Below are positions 8,874 to 16,980 of a DNA stretch of 64,000 nt, piece after piece. Position 1 is the first letter of the stretch. Every line of letters starts with the position of its first letter. Origin of the DNA: Vibrio neonatus (GTDB taxonomy: Bacteria; Pseudomonadota; Gammaproteobacteria; Enterobacterales; Vibrionaceae). Below the pieces are notes generated by a model. It saw nothing but the letters and a program-made list of their open reading frames with translations, did no database searches and had not been told where the DNA came from. Location of the stretch: the NCBI RefSeq assembly GCF_024346975.1, contig NZ_AP024885.1, forward strand, positions 558,001 through 622,000, written 5' to 3'. The position numbers and the translations under genes are program-made.

Positions 8874-10958
8874 ATGACTGATTTATCAAAATACAGAAAT
8901 ATTGGTATTTTCGCGCACGTTGATGCGGGTAAAACCACGACAACTGAGCGTATCCTAAAGCTTACCGGCCAGATCCATAAAACTGGTGAAGTTCATGATG
9001 GTGAATCAACTACTGACTTCATGGAACAGGAAGCTGAGCGCGGTATTACAATTCAATCAGCAGCAGTAAGCTGTTTTTGGAAAGGCCACCGCCTAAACGT
9101 TATCGATACTCCTGGACACGTTGACTTCACAGTTGAAGTTTATCGTTCTCTTAAAGTTCTTGATGGCGGCGTCGGCGTATTCTGTGGTTCTGGTGGTGTT
9201 GAGCCACAATCAGAAACTAACTGGCGTTACGCTAACGAATCAGAAGTATCTCGTCTGATCTTCGTTAACAAACTAGACCGTATGGGTGCAGACTTCTACA
9301 ACGTTGTTGACCAAGTTAAAAACGTTCTAGGTGCGACTCCTCTAGTTATGGTTCTACCAATCGGCCGCGAAGATGACTTCGTGGGTGTTGTAGACCTTCT
9401 AAGCCGTAAAGCATACGTTTGGGATGACACTGGTCTTCCTGAAAACTACGAAATCAAAGATGTTCCAGCGGACATGGTTGATGACGTAGAACAATACCGT
9501 GAAGAACTAATCGAGACTGCTGTAGAGCAAGACGATGAACTAATGATGGCATACATGGATGGCGAAGAGCCTTCTATCGAAGACATCAAACGTTGTATCC
9601 GTAAAGGTACTCGTGACCTAGCGTTCTTCCCTACTTTCTGTGGTTCTGCATTTAAGAACAAGGGCGTACAAATCGTTCTTGACGCAGTAGTTGATTACCT
9701 ACCTTCTCCAACAGAAGTTGATCCTCAACCTCTAATGGACGAAGAAGGCAACGAAACTGGCGAACACGCTATCGTTTCTGCAGATGAAACATTTAAAGCG
9801 CTTGCATTCAAAATTATGGATGACCGCTTCGGTGCACTAACTTTCGTTCGTATTTACTCTGGTAAATTGAACAAAGGTGACACCATCATGAACTCATTCA
9901 CTGGTAAAACAGAGCGTGTTGGCCGTATGGTTGAGATGCAAGCTGATGACCGTAACGAACTAACTAGCGCACAAGCTGGTGACATCATTGCGATCGTTGG
10001 TATGAAGAATGTTCAAACTGGTCACACTCTATGTGATCCTAAGCATCCTGTTACTTTGGAGCCAATGGTATTCCCAACTCCAGTAATCTCAATTGCTGTA
10101 TCTCCTAAAGATAAAGGCGGTTCTGAGAAAATGGGTATCGCAATCGGTAAAATGGTTGCAGAAGATCCATCTTTCCAAGTTGAGACTGACGAAGAGACTG
10201 GCGAAACTATCCTGAAAGGTATGGGTGAGCTTCACCTAGACATTAAAGTTGACATCCTTAAGCGTACTTACGGTGTTGACCTAACAGTTGGTGCTCCTCA
10301 GGTTGCTTACCGTGAAACTATCACTCAAGCAATTGAAGATAGCTACACGCATAAGAAACAGTCTGGTGGTTCTGGTCAGTTTGGTAAAATCGACTACCGT
10401 ATCAAACCAGGTGAACCAGGTTCTGGCTTCAGCTTCAAATCAACAGTTGTTGGTGGTAACGTTCCTAAGGAATTCTGGCCTGCAGTTGAGAAAGGTTTTG
10501 CATCTATGATGGAAAACGGTGTTCTTGCTGGCTTCCCAACTCTAGACGTTGAAGTTGAACTATTCGACGGTGGCTTCCACGCAGTGGATTCATCTGCAAT
10601 CGCATTTGAAATCGCAGCGAAAGGCGCATTCCGTCAATCAATGCCTAAAGCTGGTGCGCAACTGCTTGAACCTATCATGCACGTTGACGTATTTACTCCA
10701 GACGATCACGTTGGTGATGTTATCGGTGACCTTAACCGTCGTCGTGGCATGATCAAAGATCAACAAGCTGGCGTAACTGGTGTTCGTATTAAAGCTGACG
10801 TACCTCTTTCTGAGATGTTCGGCTACATCGGTCACCTACGTACAATCACTTCTGGTCGTGGTCAGTTCTCTATGGAGTTCTCACACTACGCAGCATGTCC
10901 AATGAACGTTGCTGAAGAAGTTATTGCTAAAGCTAAAGCTGAGAAAGACAACAAGTAA
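8874..10958 (+). CDS. fusA2: Elongation factor G paralogue (EF-G 2)
   Basis: A 694-residue translational GTPase with all G-domain motifs: [10 protein letters not shown] (14-23), switch region RGITIQ (56-61), DTPGH (78-82) and NKLD (132-135), followed by EF-G domains II-V. EF-G catalyses ribosome translocation and, with RRF, recycling. It is not in a str operon (no rpsL, rpsG or tuf nearby) but follows serB-radA, the place of the second EF-G in V. cholerae as I recall it. It diverges clearly from E. coli EF-G in domains II and III. Codon use is strongly biased (CTA, GGT, GTT, CGT), which implies high expression. Confidence 0.9.
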   Translation: MTDLSKYRNIGIFAHVDAGKTTTTERILKLTGQIHKTGEVHDGESTTDFMEQEAERGITIQSAAVSCFWKGHRLNVIDTPGHVDFTVEVYRSLKVLDGGVGVFCGSGGVEPQSETNWRYANESEVSRLIFVNKLDRMGADFYNVVDQVKNVLGATPLVMVLPIGREDDFVGVVDLLSRKAYVWDDTGLPENYEIKDVPADMVDDVEQYREELIETAVEQDDELMMAYMDGEEPSIEDIKRCIRKGTRDLAFFPTFCGSAFKNKGVQIVLDAVVDYLPSPTEVDPQPLMDEEGNETGEHAIVSADETFKALAFKIMDDRFGALTFVRIYSGKLNKGDTIMNSFTGKTERVGRMVEMQADDRNELTSAQAGDIIAIVGMKNVQTGHTLCDPKHPVTLEPMVFPTPVISIAVSPKDKGGSEKMGIAIGKMVAEDPSFQVETDEETGETILKGMGELHLDIKVDILKRTYGVDLTVGAPQVAYRETITQAIEDSYTHKKQSGGSGQFGKIDYRIKPGEPGSGFSFKSTVVGGNVPKEFWPAVEKGFASMMENGVLAGFPTLDVEVELFDGGFHAVDSSAIAFEIAAKGAFRQSMPKAGAQLLEPIMHVDVFTPDDHVGDVIGDLNRRRGMIKDQQAGVTGVRIKADVPLSEMFGYIGHLRTITSGRGQFSMEFSHYAACPMNVAEEVIAKAKAEKDNK

Positions 10959-10978
10959 TTGTTTGTTCTTAAATAGCT

Positions 10979-11016
10979 AAAAAAGCCCCGATAGTGCAAA
11001 CTATCGGGGCTTTTTG
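10979..11016 (+). terminator. Rho-independent terminator of fusA2
   Basis: AAAAGCCCCGATAG (10981-10994) pairs with CTATCGGGGCTTTT (11001-11014) around a 6-nt loop. The A-rich and T-rich ends make it usable in both directions, serving also the convergent ligase gene. Confidence 0.93.
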
Positions 11017-11086
11017 TTATGTAGTGTAGCCTGTTATTTAGCGTTGCTTGCCATGTACTGCAAACTAGGTACTGCAAACTAGCTTG

Positions 11087-12793
11087 TTACTCCTCCCACA
11101 CCACGAATTGATCTTTTGGCCAATTAGCGCCAGTGTCATGATATTTCTTTTCTAGAATATGACGTTTGATCTTTAGGGTTGGGGTCAGTATCTGGTTCTC
11201 TATGCTCCAAGGCTCTTTTATGAGTAGCACACCTTTGATTTTCTCATGTCCTTCAAGAGTTTCATTAATACCTTGGATGGATCTATGAATACTTTTTTCA
11301 TAGCGTTTTTTGTCAAAGTTAGGGAAGTTATGTGGAACTATTAGTAGTATAGGTCCCGGCATGCCCAATCCTACTAAACAAAGCATTTCGACACGTGCAA
11401 CTTCTATAATCGATTTTTCGATAGGAACAGGCGCAACGAATTTTCCTTTGGCTGTTTTAAAGGTATCTTTTTTACGCCCTTGAATGGTGAGATAACCTTC
11501 AGAATCTATCGAACCTATGTCGCCAGTGTGTAGCCAACCCTGCTCATTAAAGGTACGAGCGGTCGCTTCATCATTTTTGTAGTACCCTGAAAACATCCCC
11601 TTACTGCGAACCAGTATTTCTTCATCGTCGGCAATTTTTAACTCGATTCCTGGCCCTACTTTACCGACAGAACCAATTTTAGATGGGTTAAATGGGTAGT
11701 TTAGGGTGCTATAGGCGAATGTTTCAGTCATTCCCCACGCTTCGGTTATATCAATGCCAACCTTGTGATACCACTCAAGTATTGCAGGGCTAATAGGCGC
11801 AGAACCACAACCAAGGACTCTCCCTTGATCTAATCCTAAACCATCGATAATTTTCTTTTTAATGATGGAATTAAGAATTGGAATTTTTAATAGTAAGTTC
11901 AGCTTTTTCGGTGGCAGTTTATCTTGAATTCGCTGTTGGAATAGAGTCCATAAACGAGGAACAGAGATAAACAACGTTGGGCGATGCATTTTGACATCTT
12001 CAATGAAGGTATCCAAAGACTCCGGAAAGGCAGTCTCAAGCCCCGCCTGAATTGAAGATCCAAAAATGTACACTCGTTCAGTAATGTGCGCCAGTGGTAA
12101 ATAAGAAAACATCCTATCACCAGGCTGTATGCCAATATGATCAACAAGGTTCTTCACTGACCAACTAAAAGCCCCATAAGTAAGCATAGCGCCTTTGGGT
12201 ACGCCTGATGTTCCAGAGGTATAGACAATGGACATTAACTTATCATCGTGGTGCTGTGGCCGTTCCTGCGTATTTGGAGCGTCATGAATCAGCTGGGCAA
12301 ACTTATACTGACACTCTGGTGCTGAATCGTAAGGAAAAGAGATAGTAATAAGGGATGGAAGACGTTGCATGACCTCTGAAGTGGCTGCTGCATCATCAAG
12401 TTTACCTGCAATCAGCACAGTACTTTCGCTGTGAGTTAAGCAGTATTCAATGGTGTCCGCCCCTGCGGTAGGGAAAATAGGCACACTAATAAAGTCACCG
12501 AGCATGAGCGCAAGGTCTGTAATAAACCATTCCACACAGTTTTTAGAAATGAAGGCAACTTTATCACGAGGCTTTAAGCCTAATTCTTTTAAGGCTCCGA
12601 CAAATTTTAACGCCATATCAGCGACTTCAGAGTAGGTATAACTGACAAACTCTCGATCAATGATCTGTTTGAGGTAAACCTCGTCTGGTCGTTCCTGAGC
12701 CCATTTCAAAATCAGCTCGTTGGGTGGGGGGAGTGTACAAGGTGGATTAGTGTAAACGTGTTCCTGCGCTCCGTTCCCTGAAGCTATCTCCAT
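11087..12793 (-). CDS. Long-chain fatty acid--CoA ligase (AMP-forming)
   Basis: A 568-residue ANL-superfamily enzyme that activates fatty acids via an acyl-AMP to acyl-CoA. The AMP-binding P-loop is YTSGTSGVPKG (191-201); AWGMTE lies in the mid region; GWLHTGD and the hinge GRKKDTFKTAKGK follow. The KTAKGK form is typical of FadD-like and long-chain ligases. It stands alone, convergent with fusA2. I recall a ligase gene in the same position in V. cholerae. Substrate chain length cannot be read from the sequence. Confidence 0.9.
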   Translation of the reverse strand: MEIASGNGAQEHVYTNPPCTLPPPNELILKWAQERPDEVYLKQIIDREFVSYTYSEVADMALKFVGALKELGLKPRDKVAFISKNCVEWFITDLALMLGDFISVPIFPTAGADTIEYCLTHSESTVLIAGKLDDAAATSEVMQRLPSLITISFPYDSAPECQYKFAQLIHDAPNTQERPQHHDDKLMSIVYTSGTSGVPKGAMLTYGAFSWSVKNLVDHIGIQPGDRMFSYLPLAHITERVYIFGSSIQAGLETAFPESLDTFIEDVKMHRPTLFISVPRLWTLFQQRIQDKLPPKKLNLLLKIPILNSIIKKKIIDGLGLDQGRVLGCGSAPISPAILEWYHKVGIDITEAWGMTETFAYSTLNYPFNPSKIGSVGKVGPGIELKIADDEEILVRSKGMFSGYYKNDEATARTFNEQGWLHTGDIGSIDSEGYLTIQGRKKDTFKTAKGKFVAPVPIEKSIIEVARVEMLCLVGLGMPGPILLIVPHNFPNFDKKRYEKSIHRSIQGINETLEGHEKIKGVLLIKEPWSIENQILTPTLKIKRHILEKKYHDTGANWPKDQFVVWEE

Positions 12794-12906
12794 AAACTGC
12801 CTTCCATTGGTTGCGTGACATTTATCAGAAGCTTAGCAGGTTTTTTATTTTGTATAGAAAAATTCTATTAATTCTTAAATTAACAACAGCATATAACTGT
12901 GGGTTA

Positions 12907-12942
12907 TTACACAATGCTAAAAATAATATGAGCATTGTGTAA
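12907..12942. terminator. 12-bp perfect inverted repeat downstream of the AraC gene
   Basis: TTACACAATGCT (12907-12918) and AGCATTGTGTAA (12931-12942) are perfect complements around a 12-nt loop. It lies 22 bases beyond the stop codon of the minus-strand araC-like gene. The minus strand has no proper T-run after the stem, so it may be a weak terminator or a protein-binding palindrome for the ligase promoter. Confidence 0.5.
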
Positions 12943-12964
12943 ATATTTTACTCTTTAAAATAAG

Positions 12965-13654
12965 TTATATATTTAACTTTCTATATTGAGTGGGAGTCAT
13001 GGTAGTGTGCTTCTTAAAAACTCGGTTAAAATAAGAAACATCAGAATAACCTGCTTGGTAAGCGACAGAAGATACTTTTTCGGCTGGAGAATCAACCAGA
13101 AGTTGCTGAGCAATATTCACTCTTTTTAACGTAATATAATCTTGAAAGCTTACCTTACGGTGTTTTCTGAAAAATCTTGAAAAATAATTAATAGATAAGT
13201 TAGATAGCTCAGCTACCTCTTCTTCTCTAATATCTCTGTTAATATTTACTGAGATATATTCTTCAATCTTTTTCATCCTATAGTCTAAAGTTGGAGAGGT
13301 GAGAGCATCATTCTCATCATAAGATAGACTTTGAAAAAAAGCTTCCTTTTGGTATTCCGAGTTGCTACAAACAAAGGTCACATGGGAGGTATCGTAATAA
13401 TTGGCTAATGACTTTTCTTTATCATAAATAGCGATAATCTTCTTACCTAGGTTTTGGCAGATCTTGAGTGATAACTCGAATAAGAATTTGAATTCTTCAG
13501 AGTAATAAAAATGAGCTACTTTCACCTCTTTTCGACTAAGAATAGAGATGTCTGAACCAAATTCGGAGAAGTTTGAATCTATTTTAACCTGCTCAGCGGT
13601 ACATGCTGGCAACTGTTGCATAGATTTCCCGAGCCAATATCCTTTTGACTGCAT
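12965..13654 (-). CDS. AraC/XylS-family transcription regulator
   Basis: The C-terminal ~100 residues (from about 130) form the two helix-turn-helix motifs of the AraC family. The second carries the conserved VAYQAGYSDVSYFNRVFKK and ends with MTPTQYRK. The N-terminal 125 residues are not a cupin or any domain I recognise. The gene is divergent from the first tad gene across 160 bases containing two palindromes. I infer, from position only, that it controls the tad locus. It could instead regulate the acyl-CoA ligase. Confidence 0.85.
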   Translation of the reverse strand: MQSKGYWLGKSMQQLPACTAEQVKIDSNFSEFGSDISILSRKEVKVAHFYYSEEFKFLFELSLKICQNLGKKIIAIYDKEKSLANYYDTSHVTFVCSNSEYQKEAFFQSLSYDENDALTSPTLDYRMKKIEEYISVNINRDIREEEVAELSNLSINYFSRFFRKHRKVSFQDYITLKRVNIAQQLLVDSPAEKVSSVAYQAGYSDVSYFNRVFKKHTTMTPTQYRKLNI

Positions 13655-13815
13655 GTTAAATCCTTAAACTACTATATTAACTTTTGCTAATAAATTATTA
13701 GCTACTAAAGTGTATAGTCATACGGTATGATTTTGCAACATTTAATTAACCTTTGTGAGGCGTCTATCGTGTTCATAGACTAGAATGAAGGTGTATATTC
13801 TATGGAGGTACGCAG
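13655..13815 (+). promoter_or_regulatory. Divergent araC-like / flp1 control region with two palindromes
   Basis: A 17-bp palindrome, GCTAATAAATTATTAGC (13686-13702), and a 13-bp palindrome, TCATACGGTATGA (13718-13730), lie between the two divergent starts. Both are plausible operator sites. flp1 has a near-perfect ribosome binding site, GGAGG (13804-13808), 7 bases before its ATG, as expected for a major structural subunit. No sigma-54 site was seen. Confidence 0.5.
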
Positions 13816-13992
13816 ATGAGCACTCAATGGGTTCCTACTACAATCGAATTCTTTTTCGACGAAGAAGCATTAACCGTTGTAGAGTATGTCATTGCTGCAG
13901 CATTGTTGGTGGCAGTAATCTCGACTGTTTTCTTAACGTTGCAGACCGGCTTAACTAGTAAGTTTAATGATGCTATAGATAGTGTTGGATAG
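13816..13992 (+). CDS. flp1: Flp-type pilin, atypical processing site
   Basis: A 58-residue small pilin. After a hydrophilic leader ending FFFDEEA comes the Flp core LTVVEYVIAAALLVAVIS, with the Glu-Tyr pair that marks Flp pilins, then a short polar tail. Canonical Flp pilins have Gly immediately before the mature protein, as in the next gene (DEEG then LTVVEY); here it is Ala. The gene heads the tad cluster with a very strong ribosome binding site. It may be the major pilin with relaxed processing, or a pilin-like accessory subunit. Confidence 0.85.
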   Translation: MSTQWVPTTIEFFFDEEALTVVEYVIAAALLVAVISTVFLTLQTGLTSKFNDAIDSVG

Positions 13993-14128
13993 GATAAGTA
14001 TGCCTTATTCTAGGTAATGAAAGTGCAATACATGGGCAAAATAATCCTAACACTAAACCTAACATACCATTACATTTAGTAATGCCACCTAAATTTTATA
14101 GGTACTTACATTTTTGGAGAGTTAATTT

Positions 14129-14293
14129 ATGGACAAATTTATTTCAAACATTAAAAGTTTCGCGAAAGACGAAGAAGGACTAACTGTTGTTGAGTATGTA
14201 ATTGGTGCTGCGTTGTTGGTTGCTGCTATAGGCGTTATTTTTACTAATTTAGGTACAAAACTACAGAATAAACTAGAAACTGCTATTTCATAA
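14129..14293 (+). CDS. flp2: Flp-type pilin with canonical processing site
   Basis: A 54-residue type IVb (Flp) prepilin. A basic leader of 17 residues ends DEEG, followed by LTVVEYVIGAALLVAAIG, the hydrophobic assembly helix with the Glu-Tyr motif. TadV should cut after Gly17. GGAG (14116-14119) precedes the ATG by 9 bases. It lies 136 bases after flp1, and a hairpin separates it from tadV. The core helix is nearly the same as in flp1, so the two probably arose by duplication. Confidence 0.93.
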   Translation: MDKFISNIKSFAKDEEGLTVVEYVIGAALLVAAIGVIFTNLGTKLQNKLETAIS

Positions 14294-14331
14294 CTTATAA
14301 AGTTAGGGTTTATTTTAATTTTACTAAACAT

Positions 14332-14361
14332 AACCGCATTAAAGATATTCTTAGTGCGGTT
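14332..14361 (+). terminator. Hairpin between flp2 and tadV, abutting the tadV start
   Basis: AACCGCATTAA (14332-14342) pairs with TTAGTGCGGTT (14351-14361), 11 pairs with one G-T, around an 8-nt loop. Only a short T-run follows and the tadV ATG is at 14364. It could be a partial terminator that keeps assembly genes below pilin levels. It could also occlude the tadV ribosome-binding region, where no Shine-Dalgarno sequence is visible. Confidence 0.6.
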
Positions 14362-14363
14362 TT

Positions 14364-14882
14364 ATGGTCTTTATGCCTATATATATTTTTTTTTGGTCAC
14401 TACTTTTTCTTATTGCAATAGTTGATTTGAAAGAGAATAAGATACCTAATGTGTTATTAATTCTATTATTTACCTTTCAGGTGCTGACCCTATATACGAC
14501 TCAAATATCAATACTTAATTTCATATTAGGTGGGGTTGTTCTATTTAGTGGTGCGTTTGCTTTATTTTACATACGTGCTATGTCGCCTGGGGATGTTAAG
14601 TTGCTAGGGGTGGTTGGTTTCTGTGTAGGATTTGATAGCTTAGGTACTTGCGTATTTTGGATAATACTTGCATCAGGTTTAGTTGGTGGGTTATTTGTCC
14701 TGTATAACTTTAGTTTTCTAGGTATTAATAATCCTATGATTTTGATTAATGAACCAAAGTTATACACAAGAGTTAATAGTAATGTAGGAAATACAAATCC
14801 ATGGCGCTATGGAGATAAATTAACAATGCCATTTGCTCCATCAGTAATGATAGGGCTGGCGTTGTTCTACTATTTTAATTAA
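14364..14882 (+). CDS. tadV: Prepilin peptidase TadV/CpaA
   Basis: An inner-membrane aspartic (A24) peptidase that removes the leaders of Flp prepilins and of TadE/TadF-type pseudopilins. The two catalytic Asp motifs are DLKENKIPN (Asp21) and GDVKLLG (Asp77). Five or so hydrophobic segments span its 172 residues, and there is no N-methylation domain, as in CpaA/TadV. Initiation could be at 14364 or at the ATG at 14373 (MPIYIFF); neither has a Shine-Dalgarno sequence, and a hairpin touches the start. It follows the pilin genes. Confidence 0.93.
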   Translation: MVFMPIYIFFWSLLFLIAIVDLKENKIPNVLLILLFTFQVLTLYTTQISILNFILGGVVLFSGAFALFYIRAMSPGDVKLLGVVGFCVGFDSLGTCVFWIILASGLVGGLFVLYNFSFLGINNPMILINEPKLYTRVNSNVGNTNPWRYGDKLTMPFAPSVMIGLALFYYFN

Positions 14883-14894
14883 AAGGAGGAGGCA

Positions 14895-16244
14895 ATGACG
14901 ATTGCAGAAAAAAAGGAACATTTTTGTAAGCTAACCCCTCAGGTCAGTGCTCCTCCTATTATTTCATCATTTGATGAGTTAGAAATACCGCAGGTCATTG
15001 TTGAAAATCTGATACTCAAGCATCTTGCTGCCTATCCTAAGTCCGATATTTTAGAGTTGGCTAAATATCTTGGGATCGTAACTCATTTAATCGAAGATAT
15101 ATTGGCAGATTTAAGAAAAAAAGCATTTGTAGAAGTATTTCAACCATCTTCAACATCTCTGTTCTCTGAATCGGCGAAAAGTCATGTTAGATATGCATTA
15201 TCGGAGCAAGGGCATAATAAAGCAGATTTAGCATTTAAAAAAGATGCTTATATTGGTCCTGTTCCTGTGTCTTTAAAGGCTTACAACAGCATGGTTGAAG
15301 CTCAGGACTTACGTGCGCAATTGGTGACTAGGCCTGATGTCGAGCGTGCATTAAATGATGTCTATGGTGCTGAAAGGTTAGTGCCAGTATTAGGGCCTGC
15401 TATAAACTCTGGAAGAGCTTTATTGCTTTACGGACATGCCGGTACAGGGAAAAGCTTTGTTGCGGCTAGAATACTCAATTCGCTTAATACCTCTGTATAC
15501 GTTCCCCATTCTGTTTATGCAGCAGGAAATATTATAAAAGTCTTTTCTGAGCAGCATCATACCCCTGTTGATAGTAGTCATAACAGAGATGTGATCAGTT
15601 TAAAGAGTCACTACGATAAACGTTGGGTATTGTGTGAAAGACCCAATGTTCAAGTTGGTGGTGAGTTGACAATGGATATGCTGGAAGTCAACCATACTGA
15701 GCACAACCGAATTTGGATTGCCCCCTTACAGATGATTGCAAATAACGGCATTCTCGTTATTGATGATTTGGGGCGTCAACCTATGCCTGTGGCTACATTG
15801 CTCAATCGATGGATCGTGCCTATGGAATATAGCTACGATCATTTATCTCTGCCAAATGGTCAGCAAATTACTATCCCATTTGTATTAACAATGGCATTTT
15901 CCACTAATTTAGACCCACAAACGATTGCCGATCCTGCTTTTTTAAGACGCTTAGGCTATAAAATTCAGTTTCAACCACTTATTGAAAGCGATTATTTAAA
16001 TTTATGGTCGGATCTGTCAAAAAGTAAGAAATTAGAAATATTGCCAAGTGCCGTAGAGACCTTATTAAACCTGCATAGCTTACATAAAGTCGGTTATTTT
16101 CCTTGTCTTCCAAAAGATATATTGGGAATCAGTCTAGATATTATTCAGTTTGAAGAAATTGCACCTCAGGTAGACTCGACTATATTACAAAGGGCATGGG
16201 ATCTTTATTTCACTGCTGACGAACAGGGAGAATCAGTATTATGA
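14895..16244 (+). CDS. AAA+ ATPase of the tad locus
   Basis: A 449-residue protein. Residues about 35-85 look like a winged-helix segment, and an AAA+ module follows with Walker A GHAGTGKS (180-187) and Walker B GILVIDDLGR (285-294). A C-terminal helical part ends the protein. It has no signal peptide or membrane helix, so it is cytoplasmic. It is not the TadA motor or TadZ, both of which are present further on. It starts 12 bases after tadV with GGAGG, and its stop overlaps the rcpC start (ATGA), so it is part of the pilus operon. Its role there is unknown; a chaperone, MoxR-like or regulatory function is possible. Confidence 0.8.
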   Translation: MTIAEKKEHFCKLTPQVSAPPIISSFDELEIPQVIVENLILKHLAAYPKSDILELAKYLGIVTHLIEDILADLRKKAFVEVFQPSSTSLFSESAKSHVRYALSEQGHNKADLAFKKDAYIGPVPVSLKAYNSMVEAQDLRAQLVTRPDVERALNDVYGAERLVPVLGPAINSGRALLLYGHAGTGKSFVAARILNSLNTSVYVPHSVYAAGNIIKVFSEQHHTPVDSSHNRDVISLKSHYDKRWVLCERPNVQVGGELTMDMLEVNHTEHNRIWIAPLQMIANNGILVIDDLGRQPMPVATLLNRWIVPMEYSYDHLSLPNGQQITIPFVLTMAFSTNLDPQTIADPAFLRRLGYKIQFQPLIESDYLNLWSDLSKSKKLEILPSAVETLLNLHSLHKVGYFPCLPKDILGISLDIIQFEEIAPQVDSTILQRAWDLYFTADEQGESVL

Positions 16245-16972
16245 GTAAAGGAACGGTAATATTTTTATTAATTCTGTCAGTAGTATTTGGCCTTGGGGCC
16301 GTCATGGTCGCTAAGCAGTGGATGGAAGGTCAAACCAAGCCTCAGGTTAAAGTGGAGACGGTAGAAAGACGTCCTACAGTTATCGCTGCGGTAGATATTC
16401 CTGAAGGCACTGTCATTGAAGAAAAGCATCTCACTAAGAAGCAACTTGAATCGGCATGGCAAAATGCGAATCAAGTACAGAATTATTCTGAGTTAGTGGG
16501 AATGGTTGCCAAATCACCAGTATTTGAAGGCGAGTTGATACACAAGTCGCACTTTGGTGGCCCTAACGAAGGTGCCAGTTTGGCGGTATTGATTCCTGAG
16601 AATAAACGCGCAGTAACAATACGTGTTAATGACGTTGTGGGTGTTGCAGGTTTTCTACTTCCTGGAAATAAAGTCGATATTTTAAATACCGTTAATAATC
16701 GCACTAAAACGGTTCTTAAAAATATTAAGGTGCTTGCGGTCGATCAGACAGCTAAAACCAGTGAGAACAAACCTATTATTGTGCGCGCAGTGACTTTAGA
16801 AGTGACTCCTCGTGAAGCAGAAAAACTGTTATCGGAAAACAGTAGAGGTGCGATACAGCTAGCGCTTCGTAACCCTCAAGCTATAGATCCACCAGTTAGG
16901 CGGTACGTTGCTCCTCCAAGCGTCACTATTATCAAAGGCACAACCCAATCTAACGTTCGCGTAAATAATTGA
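16241..16972 (+). CDS. rcpC: Flp pilus assembly protein RcpC/CpaB
   Basis: A 243-residue protein with one N-terminal transmembrane or signal helix (about 4-24), then a SAF-type domain starting near residue 48 with IAAVDIPEGTVIEEKHLTK. It is the periplasmic partner of the secretin in Tad systems. Its ATG overlaps the ATPase stop codon by four bases, indicating translational coupling, and it is followed directly by rcpA. Confidence 0.93.
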   Translation: MSKGTVIFLLILSVVFGLGAVMVAKQWMEGQTKPQVKVETVERRPTVIAAVDIPEGTVIEEKHLTKKQLESAWQNANQVQNYSELVGMVAKSPVFEGELIHKSHFGGPNEGASLAVLIPENKRAVTIRVNDVVGVAGFLLPGNKVDILNTVNNRTKTVLKNIKVLAVDQTAKTSENKPIIVRAVTLEVTPREAEKLLSENSRGAIQLALRNPQAIDPPVRRYVAPPSVTIIKGTTQSNVRVNN

Positions 16973-16980
16973 GGCTTATC

